Shown piece after piece: positions 17,794-26,267 of a stretch of DNA of 64,000 nt (positions within the stretch are counted from its first letter, which is position 1; each line of letters begins with the position of its first letter). The DNA comes from Planctomycetota bacterium (GTDB lineage: Bacteria; Planctomycetota; UBA8108; JACQVS01), in the NCBI GenBank assembly GCA_028280485.1, contig JANQLS010000003.1:62001-126000 (forward strand). Reading direction: 5' to 3'. Under the pieces are notes generated by a model. The model did not search any database. It was not told the origin of the DNA and was given only the letters and a program-made list of their open reading frames with translations. Both the position numbers and the translations under genes were made by a program.

Positions 17794-17897
17794 TAAGTAA
17801 CAAACCCGTAACGATGACCTCACCCGCTAAAATTTAATAAGGAAAATTATCCAAAGCCCACCGCGCCATTTAAACTATTACCCTAAATCAAAAATAC

Positions 17898-17917
17898 GGC
17901 TCGATGGTCGAGCCTAC
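17898..17917 (-). repeat. GTAG-foot palindrome (REP-like) copy 4
   Basis: Minus strand: GTAGGCTCGACCATCGAGCC. It lies only nine bases before a CCCTCGC-type repeat, giving a compound element. Confidence 0.75.
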
Positions 17918-17926
17918 CACTAGGAT

Positions 17927-17953
17927 CCCTCGCTGACGCTTCGGGCTTGAAAG
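17927..17953 (+). repeat. CCCTCGC/CTTCGGG dispersed repeat
   Basis: Reads ccctcgctgacgcttcgggc then ttgaaag. Adjacent to GTAG palindrome copy 4. Confidence 0.75.
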
Positions 17954-17997
17954 GCGAGCCTACTACTCATTCCCCTTTAAACTCTTAGATATTTTCA

Positions 17998-18534
17998 ATG
18001 CCCCTCGCTCAACCAAATCGCCTCCCCATCATCGGAGTCATGGGATCAGGTTATCACCCCCACGAAGATAAAGCTCAGACTCTGGGCCGTTGGTTGGCGT
18101 CCAAAGGTGTCCACCTTCTCACGGGAGGCGGTCAAGGAACGATGCTTCAAGTCAGCCAAGCTTTCTTCAAAACTGAAGGCCGTGCGGGTAAAACCATCGG
18201 AGTTCTTCCCGCTAATAAAGAACGTAACGGCCCCAAAACCGGATACCCCAACGATTGGGTTGAAATTCCGATCGTCACCCATCTCCCCCACAGCGGAAAA
18301 AAGGGGCAGCATGAACTGTCAAGAAACCATATCAATATCTTGAGCTCCGATTTAATTGTCGCCTTACCGGGAAGCAGCGGGACTTCCAGCGAAGTTCAAC
18401 TCGCCTTAAAATACGGGAAGCCGGTGATCGCCTTCATCGATTTTCGCTTAGATATACCCGACCTTCCGGAGGACGTACCTCAAGCGAAAGATCTGAGCGA
18501 ACTCGAAGCCTTTTTTAATTCCCATTTAAATTAA
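17998..18534 (+). CDS. SLOG/LOG-like nucleotide-binding protein
   Basis: 178-residue Rossmann-like protein of the SLOG superfamily, which includes the LOG (lysine-decarboxylase-like) and molybdenum-cofactor-carrier/TIGR00725 groups. GVMGSG is at residues 13-18, a glycine loop GGGQG at 43-47, and PGSSGTSSE at 124-132, a variant of the LOG motif PGGxGTxxE in which the second glycine is Ser. The variant argues against a confident phosphoribohydrolase call. It binds a nucleotide or a nucleotide-derived ligand. The gene is six bases upstream of a YceK-like lipoprotein gene, so the two form an operon, although no functional link is known. Confidence 0.8.
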   Translation: MPLAQPNRLPIIGVMGSGYHPHEDKAQTLGRWLASKGVHLLTGGGQGTMLQVSQAFFKTEGRAGKTIGVLPANKERNGPKTGYPNDWVEIPIVTHLPHSGKKGQHELSRNHINILSSDLIVALPGSSGTSSEVQLALKYGKPVIAFIDFRLDIPDLPEDVPQAKDLSELEAFFNSHLN

Positions 18535-18540
18535 ACTCCG

Positions 18541-19341
18541 ATGCGAACCCCATTCCTCCACTTGGCCCTGCTGTATTCACTCCTTCTATTGTCTGGTTGC
18601 TCCACATTCCTGGCACAATCATCAAACTCCATGATCTACGGTGGAGTCCAAGTGAACAGCCAACTCCGAAAGGATTTCTTCAAAGAAAAACCTTCATTAC
18701 CCAAGAAGATCTTCATCGCTCCTCTTTATTACTTCGATTTAGGACTTAGCGCCATCGCCGACACTGTTCTTCTACCCGGCACCGTTCCCATGGAACTTCT
18801 CCGACCGACTTTCAAAGACATCGATTACCGCGAAAAAGATGTCGTAGTCGTCGCCTCGCGCCCAGTATGGAGAAACTACTTAGGCTGGGCCCGTCACAGT
18901 ATGATCAAAACGAGACGCTACAGCTCAAGGAGCAAAGAGTATTGGCTTCATGCGGTGTATCAGGGTGAAGAAGCTAAAAAGATCAAAAAACAACTTAAAG
19001 GTTACAGCCATCCTTACGACACGACCTATACGGCTTGGCCTGGCCCCAACAGTAACTCTCGAATCGCCGAGAGAGCTTATGATATCGATGGCTTAGCCTT
19101 TCACATGCCCCACAACTCACCAGGAAAAGATTACACTCCTTGGTTTCGTATCCGACCGACGACATCCGATACGGGATTTACAGTCGACACTCTTCCTCTT
19201 GGATTTGCCTTGGGGCTTTACGAAGGAGTGGAGCTTCACTTTTTGCAAATGACCATCGGAGTGTCTCTCTTTCCTCCAGCATTAAAACTTCCCGGGCTTC
19301 AACGCTTAGGTTTTCCTGCAGTCGTAATGGGGGATTATTAA
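18541..19341 (+). CDS. YceK/YidQ-like lipoprotein with extended C-terminus
   Basis: 266 residues with a lipoprotein signal: hydrophobic 5-19 and lipobox LSGC with Cys20. Residues 30-85 carry the YceK/YidQ-type pattern (MIYGGVQ, then YYFDLGLSAIADTVLLPGTV). The remaining 180 residues are an unrecognised extension rich in Tyr, Trp and Arg, far longer than ordinary YceK proteins of about 75-100 residues. It is probably anchored to a membrane leaflet. It is translated from an ATG six bases after the SLOG gene. The function of the family is unknown. Several GTAG palindromes follow immediately. Confidence 0.75.
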   Translation: MRTPFLHLALLYSLLLLSGCSTFLAQSSNSMIYGGVQVNSQLRKDFFKEKPSLPKKIFIAPLYYFDLGLSAIADTVLLPGTVPMELLRPTFKDIDYREKDVVVVASRPVWRNYLGWARHSMIKTRRYSSRSKEYWLHAVYQGEEAKKIKKQLKGYSHPYDTTYTAWPGPNSNSRIAERAYDIDGLAFHMPHNSPGKDYTPWFRIRPTTSDTGFTVDTLPLGFALGLYEGVELHFLQMTIGVSLFPPALKLPGLQRLGFPAVVMGDY

Positions 19342-19360
19342 TAACCTTTAAAGCGCAATC

Positions 19361-19386
19361 ACCCAAATTCTGGCGACTTTGGCTAC
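19361..19386 (-). repeat. GTAG-foot palindrome (REP-like) copy 5
   Basis: Minus strand: GTAGCCAAAGTCGCCAGAATTTGGGT without the last bases. An imperfect CCAAAGTC/GAATTTGG stem with GCCA loop; related to the copy at 26242-26267. Confidence 0.65.
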
Positions 19387-19403
19387 AACTCGTAATCGGC
19401 CCT

Positions 19404-19428
19404 GTAGGGGCGTCCCTTGCGGGCGCCC
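19404..19428 (+). repeat. GTAG-foot palindrome (REP-like) copy 6
   Basis: GTAG followed by GGGCGtCCC ttgc GGGCGCCC. Confidence 0.7.
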
Positions 19429-19479
19429 TCTTCCCGAGCAACACCGATGGAGTAGGCTTTTAATGCCACTTCAGGGATC

Positions 19480-19504
19480 GGGCAGGGACAAGCCCTGCCC
19501 CTAC
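19480..19504 (-). repeat. GTAG-foot palindrome (REP-like) copy 7
   Basis: Minus strand: GTAG then GGGCAGGG cttgt CCCTGCCC, a perfect 8-bp stem. Confidence 0.75.
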
Positions 19505-19560
19505 GATTCGGATTGTTACCTTCCGCTGAGATTTTATTTTGTTTACAATGCATAATGCAC

Positions 19561-19588
19561 GCGCCAAAAGGCTGGAGCATTTTGCTAC
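19561..19588 (-). repeat. GTAG-foot palindrome (REP-like) copy 8
   Basis: Minus strand: GTAGCAAAATGCTCCAGCC then TTTTGGCGC. Nearly identical to the copy at 28279-28305, but its stem has diverged. Confidence 0.65.
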
Positions 19589-19625
19589 GAGCACACATTT
19601 AAGCCGTTCATAGAACTGAAAATTG

Positions 19626-21182
19626 ATGAGTTCCAATTCTAAAATTATCCATCTCCACCCATCCGACAACATGGTTATCGCTACGAGCAATATTCCGAAG
19701 GGTAAAACCATCTCAGTGGGCGGTGAAGAAATCACAACGACTGAGCCGATTCAACTCGGCCATAAAATTTCGACAAGTACCATCGCCAAGGGCGAGCCCA
19801 TTTTAAAATTCGGACAAATCATCGGCTTTGCCACCGAAACGATATCTCCCGGATCTTGGATTCACGTTCACAACTGCGATGCTTCTTTATTCGAACGGGA
19901 TCACGCCATCGCTCAGCATATTCCAGAAACTCCGAAGGCCGTTACCCAAGATACCTTCCAAGGCTATCGACGTTCGGATGGAAGAGTGGGAACGCGCAAT
20001 TATGTTGCGATCATCAGTACAGTCAACTGTAGTGCTTCCACTTCTAAGATGATCGCTGATAGATTCCCTAAAGAGATTTTAGATCAGTACCCTAATATCG
20101 ATGGGCTCCTCCCCTTAACTCACAAGACGGGCTGCGGGATGAAATATGATAGTCCCGACCACCATTCTTTGAATCGAGTCTTAGCGGGCTACGCTCGACA
20201 TCCCAATGTAGGAGCTTATGTTTTAGTCGGCTTGGGTTGTGAAGTGAGTCAAATCCCCTTTCTCATCGACAGTCAAAAATTAGTGAAGATCGAGGGCATC
20301 GATGACAGTGGTACTCACAATCAGTCAGCCCCGCCCATGATTTCGATTCAAGAGACTGGCGGAATTAAAAAAACAGTCGATGCCGGAATTGAAGCTCTAA
20401 AAGACATACTCCCCCAAGCCAACGACGTCCAACGAGAAACCGTGCCCGCTTCCGAGTTGGTTTTAGGCCTTCAATGTGGTGGATCGGATGGAAACAGTGG
20501 GGTGACGGCCAACCCAGCTTTAGGCCTTGCCAGCGATTTCATCATCGCTCAGGGAGGAGCCGCGGTATTAGGTGAGACCACCGAAATCTACGGCGCTGAA
20601 CATCTCTTAACTCGAAGAGCCATCAATCAAGAAGTCGGAGAAAAACTTTTAGAGAGACTCCGCTGGTGGGAATGGTACGCCAGTATTTTTAAAGCCGAGA
20701 TCAATAACAACCCATCTCCGGGAAACAAAGAAGGTGGATTGACGACCATCTACGAAAAGTCGCTAGGAGCCATCGCCAAGGGAGGCTCTACCGCCTTGAC
20801 CGCAGTATACGAATACGCCGAGAAGATTGAAGCAAAAGGCTTGAGCGTGATGGATACACCGGGCTACGACCCCGCCTCCTTAACGGGAATCATTGCAGGT
20901 GGTGCCAACCTTTGTGTCTTCACCACTGGGAGAGGCTCGGTCTTCGGAGCGAAACCCGTTCCTTGTATTAAAGTTGCCACCAATAATCCACTCTATGAGA
21001 GGATGAAGGATGACATGGATATTAATGCTGGGAAAATTTTAGACGGAGTGTCCGTTGAAGAAGTCGGACGAGAAATCTATGAGCGCATCCTCCAAATCGC
21101 AAGTGGAGAACCGACTTTAAGTGAAGCCCAAGGAGTGGGCGAAGAAGAATTTTGCCCCTGGACGGTCGGGCCGGTCCTTTGA
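19626..21182 (+). CDS. uxaA: Altronate/galactarate dehydratase family (UxaA)
   Basis: Dehydrates a sugar acid (altronate in the hexuronate pathway, galactarate in GarD enzymes) using a metal centre. Residues 1-90 form the N-terminal SAF domain and about 110-518 the C-terminal catalytic domain. Diagnostic segments are YRRSDGRVGTRNYV, NCSAS, HKTGCGM, GLGCEVSQI, LQCGGSDGNSGVTANPA, GETTEIYGAE and GGANLCVFTTGRGS. The size matches the full-length two-domain family. I place the start at ATG 19626; a TTG directly before it is less likely. No other hexuronate gene is nearby, so the exact substrate is open. The next gene starts 21 bp downstream. Confidence 0.85.
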   Translation: MSSNSKIIHLHPSDNMVIATSNIPKGKTISVGGEEITTTEPIQLGHKISTSTIAKGEPILKFGQIIGFATETISPGSWIHVHNCDASLFERDHAIAQHIPETPKAVTQDTFQGYRRSDGRVGTRNYVAIISTVNCSASTSKMIADRFPKEILDQYPNIDGLLPLTHKTGCGMKYDSPDHHSLNRVLAGYARHPNVGAYVLVGLGCEVSQIPFLIDSQKLVKIEGIDDSGTHNQSAPPMISIQETGGIKKTVDAGIEALKDILPQANDVQRETVPASELVLGLQCGGSDGNSGVTANPALGLASDFIIAQGGAAVLGETTEIYGAEHLLTRRAINQEVGEKLLERLRWWEWYASIFKAEINNNPSPGNKEGGLTTIYEKSLGAIAKGGSTALTAVYEYAEKIEAKGLSVMDTPGYDPASLTGIIAGGANLCVFTTGRGSVFGAKPVPCIKVATNNPLYERMKDDMDINAGKILDGVSVEEVGREIYERILQIASGEPTLSEAQGVGEEEFCPWTVGPVL

Positions 21183-21202
21183 GAAGAACTCGGAATTCAA
21201 CG

Positions 21203-22741
21203 ATGAAATACTTCTTCCTATTCTCATTCCTTTCGATCACCTCAGTCAGTTTTTGCGATGAGCCTTGGCCGCAAGCCAACGGCCCTCATGGAAACTTCAC
21301 TCCGAAGGTTTACCAACATTCTCTCATCGATGATTTTAAGGATGCTCGACTCGTTTGGCAGAGTGAAGATCGTGATCTTGGCTACGCTAAAGGTTCGGTG
21401 TCGGGATACTATTCTCATTTAGCTCGTTGGGATGGGCATCCCGGTTCTTGTTCGGGACCCATCATCGCTGACGGAAAGATCTTCGTAACCAGCTTCAGAC
21501 CATCGGGAACTCCCTGGGCAAAAAAAGCCCCAGGCCTCGACAGGATCAAAAAGTGGAAACGACCTCTCACTGCCCCTGAACGACGACAACTTCAAAGAAA
21601 TTTAAGAATCCTTGCCGATGATCTCCTTGTAGCCATCGATGTTAAGACTGGGCAAACCGTGTGGAAGGCCATCGAGAAAGAGCGAGGCCTCAATCGCTAT
21701 ATGGGCAAGAGACAAGGTTTTTGCGTTTCCCCAGCATTTTCTGATGGAAAAATATTTAGCATGGGAACAACGGGAGCTCTTTATGCCTACGATTCCAAAT
21801 CGGGAGATAAACTCTGGGAAAAGAATATCGGCAAGGCGTATCAAAAGGCCCTTGAACACAAAGAAAAGTGTTTGAATAAAGAAGAGCTGGCCGGCGGGAT
21901 GGGTTGGGATTCATCCCTGATCGTCGCTCAAAAGACCTTGATTGTTCCTTTGTTTGATTCCAGCCCCGATCAGACCTTAAGGGGAGTTCGTCTGAAGGAT
22001 GGCGAAACCCTCTGGGAAATTCCAAAGGCGTGTTCTCGTCACGCGACTCCTGCAATTTGGACTCACCACGGAAAACAATATTTACTCTCAGCTACTGTTT
22101 CGGGAGAACTTCGTTTAATCGATCCGCCTAGCGGGAAGGTTCTTTGGACGGTATCCAATTTAGGTCAAAACCATTTCTCTTTAAGCCCCAGTCAAACTCA
22201 CGTTTTCGTCAACGGAGGCTCTCAGATACAAAGAAGACCCGGCAAGGATCAAAAATTTGGTTTACTCGCTGCGTATAAATTATCTCTAACTCAACCCGAA
22301 TTGACCTGGAAGCATCCAGAACAAGAACAGTTTCTCTTTTCGACTTGGATGGATAACTGCGCACGCCGCTTTATGGTTCCTCACCAAAACCAACTTTACT
22401 TCTACTCCAGTGGACCGGATAAAAAACGTAAATGGCTTCATCTCCTTGATCAAAAAACGGGGAAGGCGATCAAGAGCAATCTTTTCACCACTCCCGGGCC
22501 CCATTTCTACCCCATCGAAGATCGCTTATTGGTGATTCGCGATGCTTCACACAGTAAAACGGAAATTGCTTTTTTCGATCCTCATTCTAAGGATCTTAGT
22601 TCGAAGGCCGACTTTCACTTACCTTCCCACCAAAATACGACTGCTTACGAAGTTTATATGGAACATCCCTACTACGACGGCCATCTCTTTTTAAGAACAC
22701 GGGATGGTCGCATCGCTTGTTATGATTTAAGAAAGAATTAA
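21203..22741 (+). CDS. Exported PQQ-like beta-propeller protein
   Basis: 512 residues from ATG 21203 (MKYFFLFSF), the start chosen because it directly opens a signal peptide ending near SFC; a longer in-frame start overlaps uxaA. Repeated propeller blades carry the PQQ-repeat pattern: VAIDVKTGQTVWK, YAYDSKSGDKLWEKN, RLKDGETLWEIP, RLIDPPSGKVLWTV, LLDQKTGKAIK. PQQ-like repeats occur both in quinoprotein dehydrogenases and in structural BamB-like proteins. There is no adjacent vicinal-cysteine ring or haem domain here, so a binding or scaffold role is as likely as catalysis. This type of exported PQQ-propeller is abundant in planctomycetes. Confidence 0.85.
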   Translation: MKYFFLFSFLSITSVSFCDEPWPQANGPHGNFTPKVYQHSLIDDFKDARLVWQSEDRDLGYAKGSVSGYYSHLARWDGHPGSCSGPIIADGKIFVTSFRPSGTPWAKKAPGLDRIKKWKRPLTAPERRQLQRNLRILADDLLVAIDVKTGQTVWKAIEKERGLNRYMGKRQGFCVSPAFSDGKIFSMGTTGALYAYDSKSGDKLWEKNIGKAYQKALEHKEKCLNKEELAGGMGWDSSLIVAQKTLIVPLFDSSPDQTLRGVRLKDGETLWEIPKACSRHATPAIWTHHGKQYLLSATVSGELRLIDPPSGKVLWTVSNLGQNHFSLSPSQTHVFVNGGSQIQRRPGKDQKFGLLAAYKLSLTQPELTWKHPEQEQFLFSTWMDNCARRFMVPHQNQLYFYSSGPDKKRKWLHLLDQKTGKAIKSNLFTTPGPHFYPIEDRLLVIRDASHSKTEIAFFDPHSKDLSSKADFHLPSHQNTTAYEVYMEHPYYDGHLFLRTRDGRIACYDLRKN

Positions 22742-22752
22742 GGTAAATACTT

Positions 22753-23352
22753 TTGAAACCTTTTCATCCCCAAGCTGTGACCCTGAAGGGTCAACGAGTC
22801 CAATTAGAACCTTTAACTGATAAACACACTGAAGATCTTTTATCCGTTGGCCGCGATCCCCAAATTTGGGCTTATATGCCCCGACCTCATTTTGAAGATG
22901 TAGAGGACGTCCAATCTTGGATTGAAGATGCTCGTTTAGAATTTGAATCAGGACAAACTATTTCCTTCGCTACGATCGACCTTGAAGGAGGCAAAGCTGT
23001 TGGTTCCACCCGAATCTATGATTTTCAGATCAAAGACCGGGGATTAGAGATCGGCTGGACTTGGTTGGGCCTTCAAGCTCAACGAACCGTAATCAACACG
23101 GAGTGTAAACTCTTATTGATGACTTATGCTTTTGAAGAATTAGATGCGCATCGCGTACAACTCAAAACAGACTTCAGAAATCTTCAATCGCAAACAGCGA
23201 TCGAACGCTTAGGTGCAAAGAAAGAGGGAATTCTCAGGAAAACACGAATCTGTTGGGATGGGCACGTCCGAGATACTGTTTACTACAGTGTGATCCGGGA
23301 GGAATGGGCGAGCATCAAAAAACGCCTTCAATCTTTTACTGATAAGAGTTGA
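22753..23352 (+). CDS. GNAT family N-acetyltransferase (RimJ/RimL-like)
   Basis: A 199-residue soluble acetyl-CoA-dependent acyltransferase. The start is TTG at 22753 (LKPFHPQ), 11 bases after the PQQ gene, with AAGGTAAA upstream and no closer ATG. The GNAT core includes LKGQRVQLEPLTDKH, an AVGSTRIYDF strand, LEIGWTWL (the beta-bulge leading to the acetyl-CoA site) and ELDAHRVQLKTDFRN followed by LGAKKEGILRK, the pattern of the ribosomal-protein acetyltransferase-like branch. Its substrate is unknown; the position behind an exported propeller gene gives no clue. Confidence 0.85.
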   Translation: MKPFHPQAVTLKGQRVQLEPLTDKHTEDLLSVGRDPQIWAYMPRPHFEDVEDVQSWIEDARLEFESGQTISFATIDLEGGKAVGSTRIYDFQIKDRGLEIGWTWLGLQAQRTVINTECKLLLMTYAFEELDAHRVQLKTDFRNLQSQTAIERLGAKKEGILRKTRICWDGHVRDTVYYSVIREEWASIKKRLQSFTDKS

Positions 23353-23371
23353 ATGGCAGCAGAATTCAAGA

Positions 23372-23493
23372 TTAGTTCCTGTTGAATAAACAGGAACTAA
23401 GTCGAGTTGGGATCAACTCGACCGCAAACATAGGCTAACTAGAGCCTATGTTTGGCGGAGCGTTTGAGACAGGCTCCGAAGGATCTTGTCTCA
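23372..23493. repeat. Four consecutive hairpins
   Basis: Perfect or near-perfect inverted repeats follow each other almost without spacers. HP1 23372-23400 has arms TTAGTTCCTGTT/AACAGGAACTAA. HP2 23401-23422 has GTCGAGTTG/CAACTCGAC. HP3 23425-23454 has CAAACATAGGCT/AGCCTATGTTTG. HP4 23465-23493 has TGAGACAGG/CTTGTCTCA with one G-U pair. HP1 is the same element as at 2565-2601. The run lies between the GNAT gene and the CotH gene, with no long T tract. Confidence 0.85.
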
Positions 23494-23613
23494 ATAAAAA
23501 CTAATTAATAAACTGCATATTTAGGAATGGGCGCTATGATGATAATCAGGTCGCCTCTATCAATATTTCGATTTTATTTCTAAACAAAAACTCATCTTGT
23601 CGGTCATTTAGTA

Positions 23614-26052
23614 ATGCCCATACTAAATTTCAATTTGCATCTGAAGAGGCTGCTCCCCCTAATCATTATTCTATATATTTGTGGGCTCTCAACTCCCCCT
23701 CTCCAGGCTCAAAACGATAGCCCGCTTTACGACCTCAACACCATTCGCACTTTCAATCTTCAATTTGAATCCGACAACTTCTTCTCCCAAATCGATTCGA
23801 TTTCTCGAAATAGCAATGGTTATCTCGTTGGAGACTTAACTGTCGACGGTAAAGTTTATACCGGAGTGGGAGTTCGATTTCGCGGCAACACTTCTCAAAG
23901 AAATGTGGGGCAAAAACGTGCCTTTAAAATTGCGGTCGACCACACCGACCCCGATCAAAAGCTCATGGGTTACGAAACTCTCAAGCTTAACAATGGCGCC
24001 TTTGATCCCACCTTTATGCGTGAAGTTATCTATTCACGGTTAACCAATCGTTACTTTGCCAGCCCTACCGCAAATTGGGTTCGACTCTTCATCAACGGCC
24101 AAGACTGGGGACTTTACTTAAACGTTCAGCACTTCAATCGTGATCTTCTCAAAGATTGGTTCGATAAAACCAAAGGGCATCGCTACAAATCCAACTCGGG
24201 TAGAGGAACGGGCGGTGGAGCCATCGGTGGGCCACGATTTCCCAACAAAGCCTTAAATTGGTTGGGAGAGAATCCCTCAAGTTACCAAACCTTCTACGAA
24301 CTCAAGTCCGATCCGGATGACACCGATGAAAACCCCTGGGAAGTCTTACGCGACTTTTGCGATGTCTTCAACAACACTCCGATTCATGAATTAGAGAAGA
24401 CGGCTTGGGAGATTTTAGATGTCGATGGCGCTCTCTGGGCCATCGCCTTGGAAAACGTTCTCTGTGATGGAGATGGCTATATTTCAAAGGGAGCTGACTA
24501 TGTCATCTTTCAAAATTATGGCACGGGTCGCTTTCACATCCTTCAACACGACGGTAACGAATCCTTTAGAAACCCTACTGTTTGGTCACTCTTTCAAGGC
24601 TGGTCTGATCCTGCTCTTCCGATCATCAATCGATTATTATCCGTGCCGTCATTTCGTCTGCGTTATATCGCACACGTAAGAACCGTTATCAATGAATCCT
24701 TAAGATGGGATGCCTTAGGTGAAGATCTCACTGAAATTCATTCCCGTATCGCTCCGATCGTTGAGTCCGATCCCAAGAAGATCTTTTCGTTCGGTCTTTT
24801 TCAAAGCAACCTCGAATCCAACGTGAGTATCGGCGGTGGCCCGGGCGGGGGAACGGTACCGGGTCTCAGAACATTCATCAACCAACGTAAATCGAGGTTG
24901 ATGGCTTTTGCTGAGCTTCAAGCCGATCCCGGTTCGATCGATCAAATTTCCTTAACCGCCTTAGATGATCAAGGCAACGATATCCCGGAAGCCTTACCCG
25001 GCTTCCCGGTAAGAATTCAGGTGGAAGCACGATTTTTAAATAGCAACAATCCCCCAGAACTCTATGTCTATCACACCGACACACCCGACGGCGTCTTCTC
25101 CGTTTTTCAACTCTCCGATGAAGGCGATACTGCAGGAACATTGGGCGATGGTATCTATAGCGGCCAAATCCCTGGCTATCCCGCGGGTAGTAAAGTTCAT
25201 TACTACGTGGAGTCACGTACGAGTGAAGCAACGGTGTTCTCCCCGACGAAAACTGAAAAAGGGGCCCTCACCTATAAGGTTGGAATTACGGAAGCCGAAT
25301 TCACCCCTATCGTCATCAATGAACTGATGGCGAGTAACGACTCTACCATTGAAGATCCACAGGGAGATTTCGATGATTGGGTCGAGTTACTGAACATTTC
25401 AGATTCTACCGTTGATCTAGGCGGCATGTACTTAAGTGATAAGGAAGGTAATCCCCGAAAGTGGCGCATTCCGGATGGAGTTACCATGGCTCCCGGAGAG
25501 TACTTGGTGGTCTGGCTCGATGAGGACGGTGGGGATAACACTCACGATGACGGAGATCTTCAACTCGATAACCTGCACGCGAACTTTAAGCTCACCTCCA
25601 GTGGGGAATCGGTTTTCTTGGTCAACAAAGATGAAGACCTGAACCAAATCTTAGATCAAGTCACATTCGAAAAACTCGAAACCGATACTTCTTGGGGCCG
25701 CCTTCCGGATGGTGAAGGAGATTTCGCCTTTCAAGACCCCCCCAGTCCGAGTTTCGAAAATGGAACCACTCGAACCTTCGGTTTCATTCGTGGTGACGCA
25801 GACAATTCTGGCGTTGTCGATATCTCTGATTCCATCTATATCCTCAGCTATCTCTTCATCGGTGATCTCACCTTAGTTTGTGAAGACGCTGCCGATACGG
25901 ATGATTTAGGTGAAGTGGATATCACGGATCCAATATTTCTGTTAATGGCGCAGTTCTTAGGTAGCCGCACTATTCCGGCCCCAGGTTTTGAATGTGGTGT
26001 GGATTTAACTGAGGATGACTTAGAGTGTGAAGAGCAAGTCTGTGAGGAGTGA
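23614..26052 (+). CDS. Exported CotH-kinase-fold protein with lamin-tail and dockerin-like domains
   Basis: 812 residues. The N-terminal signal peptide ends near LQA (about residue 32). About 40-440 is a CotH-type domain, the spore-coat kinase-like fold also found in many exported bacterial proteins: VRFRGNTSQ, KLNNGAFDPTFMREVIYSRL, NGQDWGLYLNVQHFN and the late ILQHDGNESF acidic motif. About 440-560 is an immunoglobulin-like linker. A lamin-tail domain spans 562-720 (IVINELMASNDS, DWVELLNISD, APGEYLVVWLD). Residues 725-812 are the duplicated dockerin-like tail shared with three other proteins here. It is probably extracellular or surface attached. Whether the CotH fold is catalytically active cannot be judged. 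Confidence 0.85.
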   Translation: MPILNFNLHLKRLLPLIIILYICGLSTPPLQAQNDSPLYDLNTIRTFNLQFESDNFFSQIDSISRNSNGYLVGDLTVDGKVYTGVGVRFRGNTSQRNVGQKRAFKIAVDHTDPDQKLMGYETLKLNNGAFDPTFMREVIYSRLTNRYFASPTANWVRLFINGQDWGLYLNVQHFNRDLLKDWFDKTKGHRYKSNSGRGTGGGAIGGPRFPNKALNWLGENPSSYQTFYELKSDPDDTDENPWEVLRDFCDVFNNTPIHELEKTAWEILDVDGALWAIALENVLCDGDGYISKGADYVIFQNYGTGRFHILQHDGNESFRNPTVWSLFQGWSDPALPIINRLLSVPSFRLRYIAHVRTVINESLRWDALGEDLTEIHSRIAPIVESDPKKIFSFGLFQSNLESNVSIGGGPGGGTVPGLRTFINQRKSRLMAFAELQADPGSIDQISLTALDDQGNDIPEALPGFPVRIQVEARFLNSNNPPELYVYHTDTPDGVFSVFQLSDEGDTAGTLGDGIYSGQIPGYPAGSKVHYYVESRTSEATVFSPTKTEKGALTYKVGITEAEFTPIVINELMASNDSTIEDPQGDFDDWVELLNISDSTVDLGGMYLSDKEGNPRKWRIPDGVTMAPGEYLVVWLDEDGGDNTHDDGDLQLDNLHANFKLTSSGESVFLVNKDEDLNQILDQVTFEKLETDTSWGRLPDGEGDFAFQDPPSPSFENGTTRTFGFIRGDADNSGVVDISDSIYILSYLFIGDLTLVCEDAADTDDLGEVDITDPIFLLMAQFLGSRTIPAPGFECGVDLTEDDLECEEQVCEE

Positions 26053-26059
26053 GTGAAGC

Positions 26060-26221
26060 TTGGACATTGACTACAAAGCTGTGTTCAGCAATCCCGATGT
26101 TTTATTTAAGCTTGCCGTCTTTTTCGGGATTATAACTTTATGGATTTCTTGGGGAGTGCTTTCGTTTTTCCTCGATCGCAAGGGGAAGCGAAAGGAAGAA
26201 GATATTCATGATCGATGGTGA
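26060..26221 (+). CDS. Small single-pass membrane protein, 53 residues
   Basis: An open frame beginning with TTG at 26060 (LDIDYKAVFSNPDVLFKL) and ending TGA at 26219-26221. An in-frame stop directly upstream (26054) limits the start, and GAGGAG lies about ten bases before the TTG, overlapping the end of the CotH gene. The product has a short acidic N-terminus, one hydrophobic helix (LAVFFGIITLWISWGVLSFF) and a strongly charged C-terminus (DRKGKRKEEDIHDRW). This topology, with a positive-inside tail, looks like a real small inner-membrane protein. No family is recognised. It is probably co-expressed with the CotH gene. Confidence 0.6.
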   Translation: MDIDYKAVFSNPDVLFKLAVFFGIITLWISWGVLSFFLDRKGKRKEEDIHDRW

Positions 26222-26241
26222 GCATCAATTAAAGCGATTTC

Positions 26242-26267
26242 ACCCAATCTCTGGCGAGATTGGCTAC
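26242..26267 (-). repeat. GTAG-foot palindrome (REP-like) copy 9
   Basis: Minus strand: GTAG then CCAATCTC GCCA GAGATTGG, a perfect 8-bp stem. The TAG of its foot is the stop codon of the minus-strand lipoprotein gene. Confidence 0.75.
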
